Shown here: one piece after another, positions 53,589 through 61,243 of the stretch
Layout of the letters: each line of letters opens with the position of its first letter
How positions within the stretch are numbered: position 1 is the stretch's first letter
Assembly (NCBI RefSeq): GCF_003253705.1
Contig: NZ_QKYU01000015.1
Span: 80,609-144,608, forward strand
DNA from: Humitalea rosea
Lineage (GTDB): Bacteria > Pseudomonadota > Alphaproteobacteria > Acetobacterales > Acetobacteraceae
Length of the DNA stretch: 64,000 nt
Direction of reading: 5' to 3'
The notes under the pieces: model-generated
Database searches by the model: none
What the model was told of the DNA's origin: nothing
Seen by the model: the letters and a program-made list of their open reading frames with translations, nothing else
Program-made: the position numbers and the translations under genes

Positions 53589-54125
53589 CTAGCCGCCCCG
53601 CACGCCGCCATCCTGCCGCCTGATCTCGGCCGCCGCGGCGCCGGCGGCGATGGAGGCCTCCGGCAGGCGCGGCAGGCTGCCGAGGCGCTGCAAGGTGCCC
53701 GCCCCGCCGGCATCGAAGCCCGGGCGGCTCAACGCCGCCTCCGCCCGCGCCGTGCTGCCGGCATCGATCTGGCGCGCTGCCTCACGCAAGGCGACCATCA
53801 CCGCGTCGGGCGATACGAAGCTCGCGATCCCCAGCGTCCGCCGCGCCGCATCCCGCGCGAGATCCAGCCGCATCTGGGCGATCGGGTCGGTCTGCCGGCC
53901 ACGCGCCGGGTCGTTGCGGAAGGCATCGGCCAGGAACTCGATCTGCACGATCGCCCGCGCCCCGGCCGCGGGATCGCCCCGCGTCGCCGAGAGGTCCCCG
54001 AATTGCGCGGGGGCGTTCAGGGCGGCGCCGCGGAACGGATCGCCGACCCCGCCGAGGTACGATGCGGCCGGGTCCGGCGCGCATCCGGCCAGGGCCAGCA
54101 ACGAGAGAAGCAGGGTGCGAAGCAT
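53589..54125 (-). CDS. Putative lipoprotein, unknown function
   Basis: A 178-residue protein with signal peptide and lipobox LLALAGC (Cys15), followed by a mostly helical Ala/Arg-rich protein. The central part contains EFLADAFRNDPARGRQTDPI. I do not recognise a characterised family. It would be an outer- or inner-membrane lipoprotein. Start ATG 54125. It is convergent with the methyltransferase remnant (1-base spacing) and divergent from hisZ. Confidence 0.7.
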   Translation of the reverse strand: MLRTLLLSLLALAGCAPDPAASYLGGVGDPFRGAALNAPAQFGDLSATRGDPAAGARAIVQIEFLADAFRNDPARGRQTDPIAQMRLDLARDAARRTLGIASFVSPDAVMVALREAARQIDAGSTARAEAALSRPGFDAGGAGTLQRLGSLPRLPEASIAAGAAAAEIRRQDGGVRGG

Positions 54126-54228
54126 GGGGGGATACTGTCACGGCGGCCCTGCGGCGTCCCGTCACGACCGCGCGCGTGGCGGCGCCTACTTGCCCCGCCC
54201 CGCCCCCCCTGCCACACACGCCCCGAAA

Positions 54229-54261
54229 ATGACCAGCCCCCTATGACCAGCCCCCTATGAC
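54229..54261 (+). repeat. Tandem 14-bp duplication of the hisZ start region
   Basis: ATGACCAGCCCCCT occurs twice in tandem (54229-54242, 54243-54256), followed by a partial third copy (ATGACCAGC, 54257-54265). Because 14 is not a multiple of 3, each ATG is in a different frame. The first two each encode the five-residue MTSPL and end in a TGA overlapping the next ATG (ATGA), leading to hisZ at 54257. Confidence 0.75.
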
Positions 54262-55378
54262 CAGCGACGACATGCCCCATCGCGCCTTGCTGCCCGCTGG
54301 CCTCGCCGACCTCTTGCCGCCCGACGCGGCGCGGGAGGCGGCGCTGGTCGAGGCGATGCTCGCCGTCTTCGCCGCGCATGGGTATGAGCGCGTCAAACCG
54401 CCCCTGCTGGAATTCGAGGATTCGCTGCTGGCCGGCAGCGGCGCCGCCGTCGCCGAGCAGACCTTCCGGCTGATGGACCCGGTCAGCCAGCGCATGATGG
54501 GCCTGCGCGCCGACACCACGCCGCAGGTCGCCCGCATCGCCGCGACGCGCCTCGCCAACGTCGCCCGCCCGCTGCGGCTGTCCTATGCCGGCCAGGTGCT
54601 GCGGGTGCGGGGCACGCCCATCGCCTCCGAACGGCAAATGCCGCAGGCGGGGATCGAGCTCATCGGCGCCGCCACCGCCATGGCCGATGCCGAGGTGGCA
54701 CTGCTCGGCGTCGAGGCGCTGGCCGCCGTGGGCGTGACCGATGTCGCCCTCGATGTGCTGATGCCGACCATGACGCCCGCGCTGCTGGACGCCGCCCGCG
54801 TGGTCCCACCCCTGCGGCAAAAACTCGCCCGCGCGCTAGACCGCAAGGATGCCGCCGACGTCGCCGCCTTGGCCGCCGAGGCCGGTGCCCCCGCCCTGAC
54901 CGCCCTGCTCGCCGCCGCCGGCCCCGCCGATGGCGCGCTGGCCGCCTTGAACGCCGCCGACCTGCCCCCCGCCGCCCGCGCCATCGCCGACAATGCCGCC
55001 GCCGTGATCGCCGCCATCCGCGCCCGCGCGCCGGGCTTGCGCATCACGTTGGACCCGGTGGAATTCCGCGGCTTCACCTACCACACCGGCGTCGCCTTCA
55101 CCCTCTATGGCCCAGGCGGGGAGCTGGCGCGCGGCGGCCGCTACCTCTCGGGTGAGGAGCCCGCGACCGGGCTCACCCTCTACCCCGATGCGGTGCTGCG
55201 CATGGCCGCCCCCGCCGCCCCCGCGCCGCGCCTCTTCCTCGCCCCCGGCCAGGATGGCGCCGCCCATCGCGCCGCCGGCTTCGTCACCGTCGCCGCCCTC
55301 TCCGCCGCCGACACGCCGCGCAGCCTGCGCTGCACCCACATCCTGCACGGGCAGACGCCCGCGCCGATCGAGGATTAG
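54257..55378 (+). CDS. hisZ: ATP phosphoribosyltransferase regulatory subunit HisZ
   Basis: A 373-residue HisRS-like protein without catalytic activity. Visible: PAGLADLLPPDAA near the N-terminus, the motif 2-like RPLRLSYAGQVLRVRG, and EFRGFTYHTGVAFTLYGPGG. HisZ complexes with the short HisG and regulates histidine synthesis. HisG is not in this window. The gene pairs with purA as in related alphaproteobacteria; three bases separate the stop from the purA ATG. Its start is preceded by the tandem repeat and has no strong ribosome site. Confidence 0.92.
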   Translation: MTSDDMPHRALLPAGLADLLPPDAAREAALVEAMLAVFAAHGYERVKPPLLEFEDSLLAGSGAAVAEQTFRLMDPVSQRMMGLRADTTPQVARIAATRLANVARPLRLSYAGQVLRVRGTPIASERQMPQAGIELIGAATAMADAEVALLGVEALAAVGVTDVALDVLMPTMTPALLDAARVVPPLRQKLARALDRKDAADVAALAAEAGAPALTALLAAAGPADGALAALNAADLPPAARAIADNAAAVIAAIRARAPGLRITLDPVEFRGFTYHTGVAFTLYGPGGELARGGRYLSGEEPATGLTLYPDAVLRMAAPAAPAPRLFLAPGQDGAAHRAAGFVTVAALSAADTPRSLRCTHILHGQTPAPIED

Positions 55379-55381
55379 CCC

Positions 55382-56671
55382 ATGTCGAACGTCGCCATCA
55401 TCGGCGCCCAATGGGGCGACGAGGGCAAGGGGAAGGTCGTGGACTGGCTCGCCAGCCGCGCCGACATCGTCGTGCGCTTCCAGGGCGGCCACAACGCCGG
55501 CCACACGCTGGTCGTCGGCAACCAGACCTACAAGCTCTCGCTCCTCCCCTCCGGCGTCGTGCGCGGAAAGCTCGGCATCATCGGCAATGGCGTGGTGCTG
55601 GACCCCGACGCCCTGCTGGCCGAGATCGCCCGCGTCCAGGCCCAGGGCCTGCACGTCGGCCCCGACAACCTGCGCATCGCCGAGAACGTCCCCCTGATCC
55701 TGCCCCTGCACCCGGCGCTGGACCGCGCCCGTGAGGCCGCCCGGGGCGAGGACAAGATCGGCACCACCGGCCGCGGCATCGGCCCTGCCTATGAGGACAA
55801 GGTCGGCCGCCGCGCCATCCGCCTCTGCGACCTGGCCGAGCCACAGACGCTGTCCAACAAGCTCGACGAACTGCTGCTGCACCACAACTCGCTGCTCTCC
55901 GGCCTCGGCGCGCCCACCTTCGAGAAGCAGCCCCTCCTCGACGCGCTGCTGGCCCTCGCCCCCAAGCTGCTCCCCTTCTCCGAAGCGGTGTGGGAGCGGC
56001 TGGACGCCGCCCGCGCGGACGGCAAGCGCGTGCTGTTCGAGGGCGCGCAGGCGGTGATGCTGGATGTGGACCACGGCACCTACCCCTACGTCACCAGCAG
56101 CAACACCATCGCCGGCAATGCCGCCGCCGGGGCCGGGATCGCGCCGCATCTGATCGGCCGCGTGCTCGGCATCGCCAAGGCCTATACGACCCGCGTCGGC
56201 AGCGGCCCCTTCCCCACCGAACTGACCGACGCCATCGGCCAGGGCCTGGGCGAGCGCGGCCATGAGTTCGGCACCGTCACCGGCCGCCCGCGCCGCTGCG
56301 GCTGGTTCGACGCGGTGATGGTGCGCCAGGCGGTGAAGGTCGGCGGCATCCAGGGCCTGGCGCTGACCAAGCTCGACGTGCTGGACGGCATGCCGGAACT
56401 GAAGATCTGCACCGGCTACGACGTCAACGGCACCCTCATGAAACGCCTGCCCGCCGCCATGGGCGCCCAGGCCTGCGCCAAGCCGGTGTACGAGACACTC
56501 GAAGGCTGGTCCGGCACCACCCGCGGCGCCCGCACTTGGGTGGAGCTTCCCGCCGCCGCGATCAAATACGTGAAGCGCATCGAAGAACTGGTCGAGGCCC
56601 CGGTGGCGCTGCTCTCCACCAGCCCGGAACGGGATGACACGATTTTGGTGCAGGACCCGTTTGCGGGGTGA
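55382..56671 (+). CDS. purA: Adenylosuccinate synthetase PurA
   Basis: A 429-residue enzyme of usual length with the GTP-binding [16 protein letters not shown] at the N-terminus, catalytic His in [26 protein letters not shown] and the [14 protein letters not shown] stretch. It joins IMP and aspartate with GTP to make adenylosuccinate. It begins three bases after hisZ. A double-hairpin repeat follows the stop by 6 bases. Confidence 0.97.
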   Translation: MSNVAIIGAQWGDEGKGKVVDWLASRADIVVRFQGGHNAGHTLVVGNQTYKLSLLPSGVVRGKLGIIGNGVVLDPDALLAEIARVQAQGLHVGPDNLRIAENVPLILPLHPALDRAREAARGEDKIGTTGRGIGPAYEDKVGRRAIRLCDLAEPQTLSNKLDELLLHHNSLLSGLGAPTFEKQPLLDALLALAPKLLPFSEAVWERLDAARADGKRVLFEGAQAVMLDVDHGTYPYVTSSNTIAGNAAAGAGIAPHLIGRVLGIAKAYTTRVGSGPFPTELTDAIGQGLGERGHEFGTVTGRPRRCGWFDAVMVRQAVKVGGIQGLALTKLDVLDGMPELKICTGYDVNGTLMKRLPAAMGAQACAKPVYETLEGWSGTTRGARTWVELPAAAIKYVKRIEELVEAPVALLSTSPERDDTILVQDPFAG

Positions 56672-56677
56672 GGTTTG

Positions 56678-56729
56678 CGAGAGGGCGTTGCCCCCTCGCG
56701 CTCCCCTACCAGGAAACTGAGTTTCCTGG
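56678..56729 (+). repeat. Double-hairpin intergenic repeat, copy B (after purA)
   Basis: GCGAG-AGGGC-GTT-GCCCC-CTCGC (56678-56700) and CCAGGAAAC/GTTTCCTGG (56709-56729, 3-base loop), in the opposite orientation to copy A. It follows the purA stop by 6 bases, so it probably ends or protects the hisZ-purA message. Confidence 0.7.
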
Positions 56730-57013
56730 ACCTTCCAGAGTTGGAGTAATTTTTGGGAGGAAAACGCGCGGAAGCCCTGGGGTGAGAGCACGGTGATCGA
56801 ACCATTGCTGACGCCCCATGGCGCCCCGTTTTTTCCCACCCGCCGAGGTCCGATCCTGGCCTATATTGAACAGTCTGCTTTCGCCATCCGGCTCGAATGA
56901 CGCCGAGCATACTGGCAGCCGTAGGCGTTGACGTCTGCCAATTGGAGGTCAACTTTCGTGCCAGACCTGTGCATTGGAAATCTCGTCGTGCCTGGGACCC
57001 ATAGGAGGAGATG
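56730..57013. other. Non-coding junction at the start of the AT-richer insertion
   Basis: No convincing gene. Reading frames here are short and lack homology. The base composition changes from GC-rich to mixed. The last bases hold the AGGAGG ribosome site of the next gene (57003-57008). No inverted repeats or duplicated ends that would mark an att site were seen. Confidence 0.4.
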
Positions 57014-57673
57014 ATGGTCGCAGAGGGTTCACTGGGTCCAGCCGCCAAAGTCGTATTTGGCCCGATGCTGAACTTCCTAACTTTCGCCTACTCAACTTGG
57101 CGATTGAATGATAAGGAAAAATTTGCGCTACGCGCTTCTGTCTATAAGGAACAGTTTTTCCCTGCTTTTGAAAAACTTGCGGAGATACACCAAGATTATA
57201 TGAAATCTCTCCACGAATTCTATGAGATAGCCAAAAAATTCCAAACGCCACAACATGAGCTAATAGCCAAGTTTCGCAGATACGGAATAGAATATGCCTC
57301 CTGGCGGGAAGATGTTAAGTGTTTTACCGAAGTATGCGGCGTTTTATCCAAGAACACAGCGTTCAAAAATGAGAAAGATGCCATCACGGAATTCTCTAAT
57401 TCCATTCGCGACTATTTTGCAGCAACGTCTCCGGACGGGTCACGCCTTGCCTCTTCCTGGTTTTCCTCTTTTCTGAATGAATTTCAAATGCATGCCCGCG
57501 AGGGGCGAAGTCCTTGGGACGCTGAATACGAAGGCATGGGTTATCACAAGCCCAAGGATGCATTGATGGACTACTTACGCAAGGTCTATCAAATTGAACT
57601 ACCCCAACGATGGGCGCGAGTTACCAAGGCAAAAGCGACTCTACAGGGCGTGTTGGTTGTGCCCTCCCCCTAG
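57014..57673 (+). CDS. Unrecognised protein in AT-richer insertion
   Basis: A 219-residue protein with an N-terminal hydrophobic stretch (AAKVVFGPMLNFLTFAY, about residues 9-25), then a long charged helical region (about 30-75) that could form a coiled coil, and a mixed Lys/Glu-rich C-terminal half. Codon use is visibly AT-richer than the neighbours, suggesting transfer. Start ATG 57014 has AGGAGG five bases upstream; ATG 57011 is closer to the site and less likely. The final ten or so codons may derive from an insertion sequence end. No family recognised; function unknown. Confidence 0.6.
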   Translation: MVAEGSLGPAAKVVFGPMLNFLTFAYSTWRLNDKEKFALRASVYKEQFFPAFEKLAEIHQDYMKSLHEFYEIAKKFQTPQHELIAKFRRYGIEYASWREDVKCFTEVCGVLSKNTAFKNEKDAITEFSNSIRDYFAATSPDGSRLASSWFSSFLNEFQMHAREGRSPWDAEYEGMGYHKPKDALMDYLRKVYQIELPQRWARVTKAKATLQGVLVVPSP

Positions 57674-57800
57674 ATGTTTGGTCCCGGCATTTCGTGGTGC
57701 GGATTTGCCGTGAACCGGTGAGGTTCTGCGGCCCATGAATGGCAGATGAATTCGTAGGGCGTGGCCCTTCAGAGTCTTGAGCCGCCGGGCGCAGCCGTGG
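57670..57800 (-). pseudogene. 3' remnant of an IS481-type transposase
   Basis: On the minus strand, TPYEFICHSWAAEPHRFTAN and later EMPGPNI followed by TAG (57670-57672) match the C-terminus of IS481-group transposases (LTPYEFIC..EP.RF..P.HQMPGLN). Upstream the match continues only in another frame as RRLKTLKG, a frame shift consistent with a 2-base loss. Nothing recognisable remains beyond about 57800. The stop shares the palindromic CTAG with the stop of the preceding plus-strand gene. This is a decayed fragment, not a functional element. Confidence 0.75.
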
Positions 57801-58050
57801 AGAACCTGACCCATAGCGCATCCCTCCATACCGGGGAGAAGACTGCACCATCAAAGCCTGGGACTGAACATTTTTCTAGGGGCCCCAGTCAGATCCTCCC
57901 AAAGACGGTCCGCAGAAAAGGGCGACGGCGCAGAGCAAGACCGCCGATCATGCAATCTCAAAAGTCGAGAATGCAATCGCAAAACGAGGAAGGAACTGCT
58001 CGATCGAATCAAAAAAATCTGTCATATTGCGTTCATTGAGCATTCGAAAG
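57801..58050. other. Non-coding stretch with a 21-bp-period repeat before the Doc-type gene
   Basis: Contains two copies of ATGCAATCxCAAAA..CGAG, at 57950-57969 and 57971-57988, 21 bases apart (two helical turns). They sit in a 29-codon frame (ATG 57950 to TGA 58039) that ends 11 bases before the Doc-type ATG but has no ribosome site. It could be an operator or a small ORF. The rest of the stretch holds nothing I can name. Confidence 0.4.
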
Positions 58051-58935
58051 ATGGTTGAGACGCAATCTATGGAAGATTTTTCCAACGCCCAGGTGGGGGC
58101 CGAGTTCGAACGTTGGTGTGCGCAGATCCCGGATGATCCCTACAGAGGCCAGACCACGCTAGGCATCATAGACGTCCTGCGGGCCCATTTTCTGATCGCC
58201 GACTTCTTCGAAGGTGAGGGGGCGGGTATCAGTGCGGCCGGGCCCATGAATCTGGATCTGCTCCACTCCGCGATGTATCGTCAATTCGGTGAGTTCGAGA
58301 AGAGATCGCGGTTCGAGGTGTGCGCCACCCTTTTCTACGGCATCATCAAAAACCACTGCTTTTACGATGCAAATAAGCGAACCGCTCTTCTTTCTCTCCT
58401 CTATCACATGGAGCGTGTGGGCTACTGCCCGACTGTATCACAGCAGCAGATTGAGAACTTTGCCGTAGAGGTCGCTAACGACGAGCTACCAAAGAGGTAC
58501 GCAAGATATGGCGAGGTCAAGAAGAAAAGTGCCTACGATCCCAATGTCGCATTCATTGCTGATTACCTAAGCCGCAACAGCCGAAAGGTTGAAAACGACA
58601 ACCATGTTATCACCTACCGGCAACTTGAAAAAATCCTGTTTAGGCATGGGTTTCGAATGGAGAACCCCTCCGCGAATACCATCGATATAATTCGCTACGA
58701 AGAGCGTCGCTTTCTCGGCTTCGCCCGTAAGGCTGAACGCACGCGCATCGGGATGATCGGCTTTCCCGGAATGTCAATCCAGGTCAGCAGGGGCGATATT
58801 AAGAAAGTTAGAATTATGACGAAGTTGGATTACAAGAACAACGTCGATTCCGCTGCATTCTACGGAAAACTTGACCCTATTAGCACACTCATCACGACCT
58901 ACCAACAGCCCCTTCGCCGCCTTGCAAATCGTTAA
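58051..58935 (+). CDS. Doc/Fic-domain protein with unrecognised C-terminal domain
   Basis: A 294-residue protein. The Doc-type Fic core motif HCFYDANKRTALL is at residues 102-114 (His102, Asp106, Asn108, Lys109, Arg110), which matches the phosphate-transferring P1 Doc motif (HxFxDANKRTA). Doc inactivates EF-Tu by phosphorylation; other Fic proteins AMPylate. The C-terminal 110 or so residues (about 180-294) include VITYRQLEKILFRHGFRM, reminiscent of HicA-like dsRNA-binding folds, but I cannot assign them. ATG 58051 is the chosen start; ATG 58069 is possible. No Phd-like antitoxin is seen upstream or downstream. Codon use is AT-richer. Confidence 0.75.
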   Translation: MVETQSMEDFSNAQVGAEFERWCAQIPDDPYRGQTTLGIIDVLRAHFLIADFFEGEGAGISAAGPMNLDLLHSAMYRQFGEFEKRSRFEVCATLFYGIIKNHCFYDANKRTALLSLLYHMERVGYCPTVSQQQIENFAVEVANDELPKRYARYGEVKKKSAYDPNVAFIADYLSRNSRKVENDNHVITYRQLEKILFRHGFRMENPSANTIDIIRYEERRFLGFARKAERTRIGMIGFPGMSIQVSRGDIKKVRIMTKLDYKNNVDSAAFYGKLDPISTLITTYQQPLRRLANR

Positions 58936-59128
58936 ATATTTCTTATATTTTTAGATTGCATGATGATGCCCGAATTGGCGTATTTGGCACGTAGGGAGCG
59001 GTTTACCGGGTCAGTTGTTGATGCGGCCAGATGCCACCACCACTCCTAGACGCAGCATCGCAGCCGCCGCAAAGGTCGATATAGGATTTTCAACCCATTT
59101 TCCTACCCCCCATGCTACCTTCCACCCC

Positions 59129-59707
59129 ATGCCCTCCTCCCCCCACTTCCCCCCGCCCCGCCCCTGGTCCCCCCTCTCCGATCTGGAATGGCACGCCCTC
59201 TACCCCTACCTCCGCCACCGCTCCCCCGCCGGCCGGCAGGTCGGCGATCTCCGCCGCCGCATGGATGCGATCTTCCACCTCGCCGCCACGGCCGCCCCGT
59301 GGCGGGAGGTGCCTGCGCGCTACGGCAAACCCGACACCATCGCCCGCTATTTCCGCCGCCTGACCCGCTCCGGCCTCTGGCAGAAATTGCTTGGGGATCT
59401 GACCACCCTCGCCCCCACCCACCCCCTGCGCCAGATCGAGCTTTCCATCTGCCGCGCCTGCCGCCGCGCCTATCGGATCGTGGGTTTCCGCCTGGTGCTC
59501 TTCGTCCGCCGCCTCGGCCTGCACTCGGCCTTGAACGGCCCGCCCTGGATGCTGCCCGATCCCGATTTGTCCGAAACCCTGTTCCGCATGGCCCTGCCTG
59601 CCATCGCGGCCCGCGATATCCCGCGCATCGGCCTGATCCGCCGCATCCTCCGCACCACCGGGGGGCGGCGGCACATCCCCCGCTGGCTCCGCCTGACCTG
59701 GTCGTGA
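59129..59707 (+). CDS. Protein resembling only the N-terminal domain of IS5-type transposases
   Basis: A 192-residue protein. Residues 1-90 match DUF4096-like N-termini of IS5-type transposases: LSDLEWHALYPYLRHRSPAG, DLRRRMDAIFHLAATAAPWREVPARYGKPDTIARYFRRLTRSGLWQKLL. The catalytic DDE domain is absent; instead about 100 Arg-rich helical residues follow. Codon use matches the genome, so the gene looks domesticated rather than a fresh insertion. DNA binding is possible. ATG 59129 is chosen where homology starts; an upstream in-frame extension reads poorly. Confidence 0.65.
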   Translation: MPSSPHFPPPRPWSPLSDLEWHALYPYLRHRSPAGRQVGDLRRRMDAIFHLAATAAPWREVPARYGKPDTIARYFRRLTRSGLWQKLLGDLTTLAPTHPLRQIELSICRACRRAYRIVGFRLVLFVRRLGLHSALNGPPWMLPDPDLSETLFRMALPAIAARDIPRIGLIRRILRTTGGRRHIPRWLRLTWS

Positions 59708-59831
59708 CCCGCCGCTTGCCACCCCTTTGTGCAGCCTTTGCCCAGCCCCATGGCAGACCCGGCCTGCCCCCCATGCATAGGGTCCCCTTTTGCCTTTTCC
59801 GCGGGCAACCACCCCGGCAGTCTCTGTGGCG

Positions 59832-61226
59832 ATGCCCGACGCCCCCCACCCCAGACACGACATCGCCGCTTTGGTCGCGGCCTGTCCGGGCGTGGCCTTC
59901 GAGCGGGACCCGGCACTGGTCCGCCAGAAATCGCGGGACTTCTTCTGGTTCAGCCCGATCCTCAACCGCGCCTTCCGCCACAAGACCGCCGAGATCCTGG
60001 CCCAGCCGAGGACGGAGGCCGAGGTCATCGCCATCGCCGCCGCCTGCGCCCGCCTGCGCATCCCCCTCACCGTCCGCGGCGCCGGCACCGGCACCTATGG
60101 CCAGGGCGTGCCGGAGCAAGGCGGCGTGCTGCTGGACATGGCGGGCCTGTCCCGCGTGCTCTGGGCCCGGCCCGAGGCCATCCGCGCCCAGGCCGGCGCC
60201 CGCATGCTGGCGCTGGAGGATGCCGCCCTTTCCATCGGCCACGAGCTTCGCATGCACCCCTCGACCAAGCGCATGGCCACCATCGGCGGCTTCTTCTGCG
60301 GCGGCTCGGGCGGCATCGGCTCCAACCTCTGGGGCGGGCTGCGCGAGCCCGGCAACATGCTCGGCGCCCGGGTCGTGACGCTGGAGGAAACCCCGCGCGT
60401 GCTGGAGCTGCGCGGCCAGGACTGCAACCTCGTCAACCGCACCTATGGCAGCACCGGCATCGTGGTCGAGGTCGAGATGCCGCTCACCCCAACCCGCCCC
60501 TGGCGCGATGCGGTGCTGGCCTTCTCAAGCTTCCTCGCCGCCCTGGACTGCGCCCAGGCGCTGGCGACCGGCCCGATCCCCGCCAAGCTGGTGAGCCTGC
60601 TGGAGGCCACCGCCGCCATCGGCCTCCCCCCCGTGCTCGGTGCCACGGTGGCCCCGCCGGGCGCGCATCTGGTCCTGGCCATGGTGCCCGCCTCGGCCGA
60701 ACCCGCGCTCACCGCTTTGGCCCGGGCCCATGGCGGCCGCGTCACCCTCTCAGCCGACAGCCGCGCGCGGGAAACGGCGCCGGAGGCGACCCCGATCTAC
60801 GAAGCCTCCTGGGGCCACACCACCCTCCACGCCCGCAAGCTGGACCGCGCCCTGACCTATCTGCAAACGCTGAACCCGCCCGGCCGGGTGGTGGCGGCGG
60901 CCGAATGGTCCTGGCGGCACTTCGGCGGCCACGAGATGCCCATCCACCTCGAATTCATCCGCTACGAGGGCGCGCCTGCCGCCAATGGCGCACATCTGCT
61001 CCGCCTCCCGGCCGAGGACGCCGCCGCCCGCGCGCGCCTGGCCCAGATCATCGCGGCGCACGAGGCGGCGGGGATTCCCGTCGCGAACCCTCACGTCGCG
61101 ACCGTCGAGGATGGCAGCCGCCACAAGCGGGTGCCTGGCGACCAGCTCGGCTTCAAGGCCCTGGTCGATCCGCATGGGCTGCTGAACCCCGGCAAGATGC
61201 CCTCCTACCGCCCCACAACCCCATGA
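59832..61226 (+). CDS. FAD-binding oxidoreductase (PCMH/GlcD type)
   Basis: A 464-residue FAD-linked oxidase with a PCMH fold: PRTEAEVIAIAAACARLRIP, VRGAGTGTYGQGVPEQGG (FAD pyrophosphate loop), KRMATIGGFFCGGSGGIGS, NRTYGSTGIVVEVEM and a C-terminal GLLNPGKM. D-lactate or glycolate dehydrogenase-like enzymes have this layout. Substrate unknown. Start ATG 59832 is near the conserved core; its ribosome site is weak. An NMT1-like binding-protein gene follows after 17 bases, so the two may be co-transcribed. Confidence 0.88.
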   Translation: MPDAPHPRHDIAALVAACPGVAFERDPALVRQKSRDFFWFSPILNRAFRHKTAEILAQPRTEAEVIAIAAACARLRIPLTVRGAGTGTYGQGVPEQGGVLLDMAGLSRVLWARPEAIRAQAGARMLALEDAALSIGHELRMHPSTKRMATIGGFFCGGSGGIGSNLWGGLREPGNMLGARVVTLEETPRVLELRGQDCNLVNRTYGSTGIVVEVEMPLTPTRPWRDAVLAFSSFLAALDCAQALATGPIPAKLVSLLEATAAIGLPPVLGATVAPPGAHLVLAMVPASAEPALTALARAHGGRVTLSADSRARETAPEATPIYEASWGHTTLHARKLDRALTYLQTLNPPGRVVAAAEWSWRHFGGHEMPIHLEFIRYEGAPAANGAHLLRLPAEDAAARARLAQIIAAHEAAGIPVANPHVATVEDGSRHKRVPGDQLGFKALVDPHGLLNPGKMPSYRPTTP

Positions 61227-61243
61227 CCTCCCGGAGACATTGC

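Noticed and set aside
57761..58039. 92-codon plus frame over the IS481 remnant
   Set aside because: Antisense to the clear transposase fragment, no ribosome site and low-complexity; only its last 29 codons are kept as a possible small frame because of the direct repeat.
56672..59128. tRNA or att site at the purA-side edge of the island
   Set aside because: No tRNA-like sequence or direct repeat flanking the island was found by eye.
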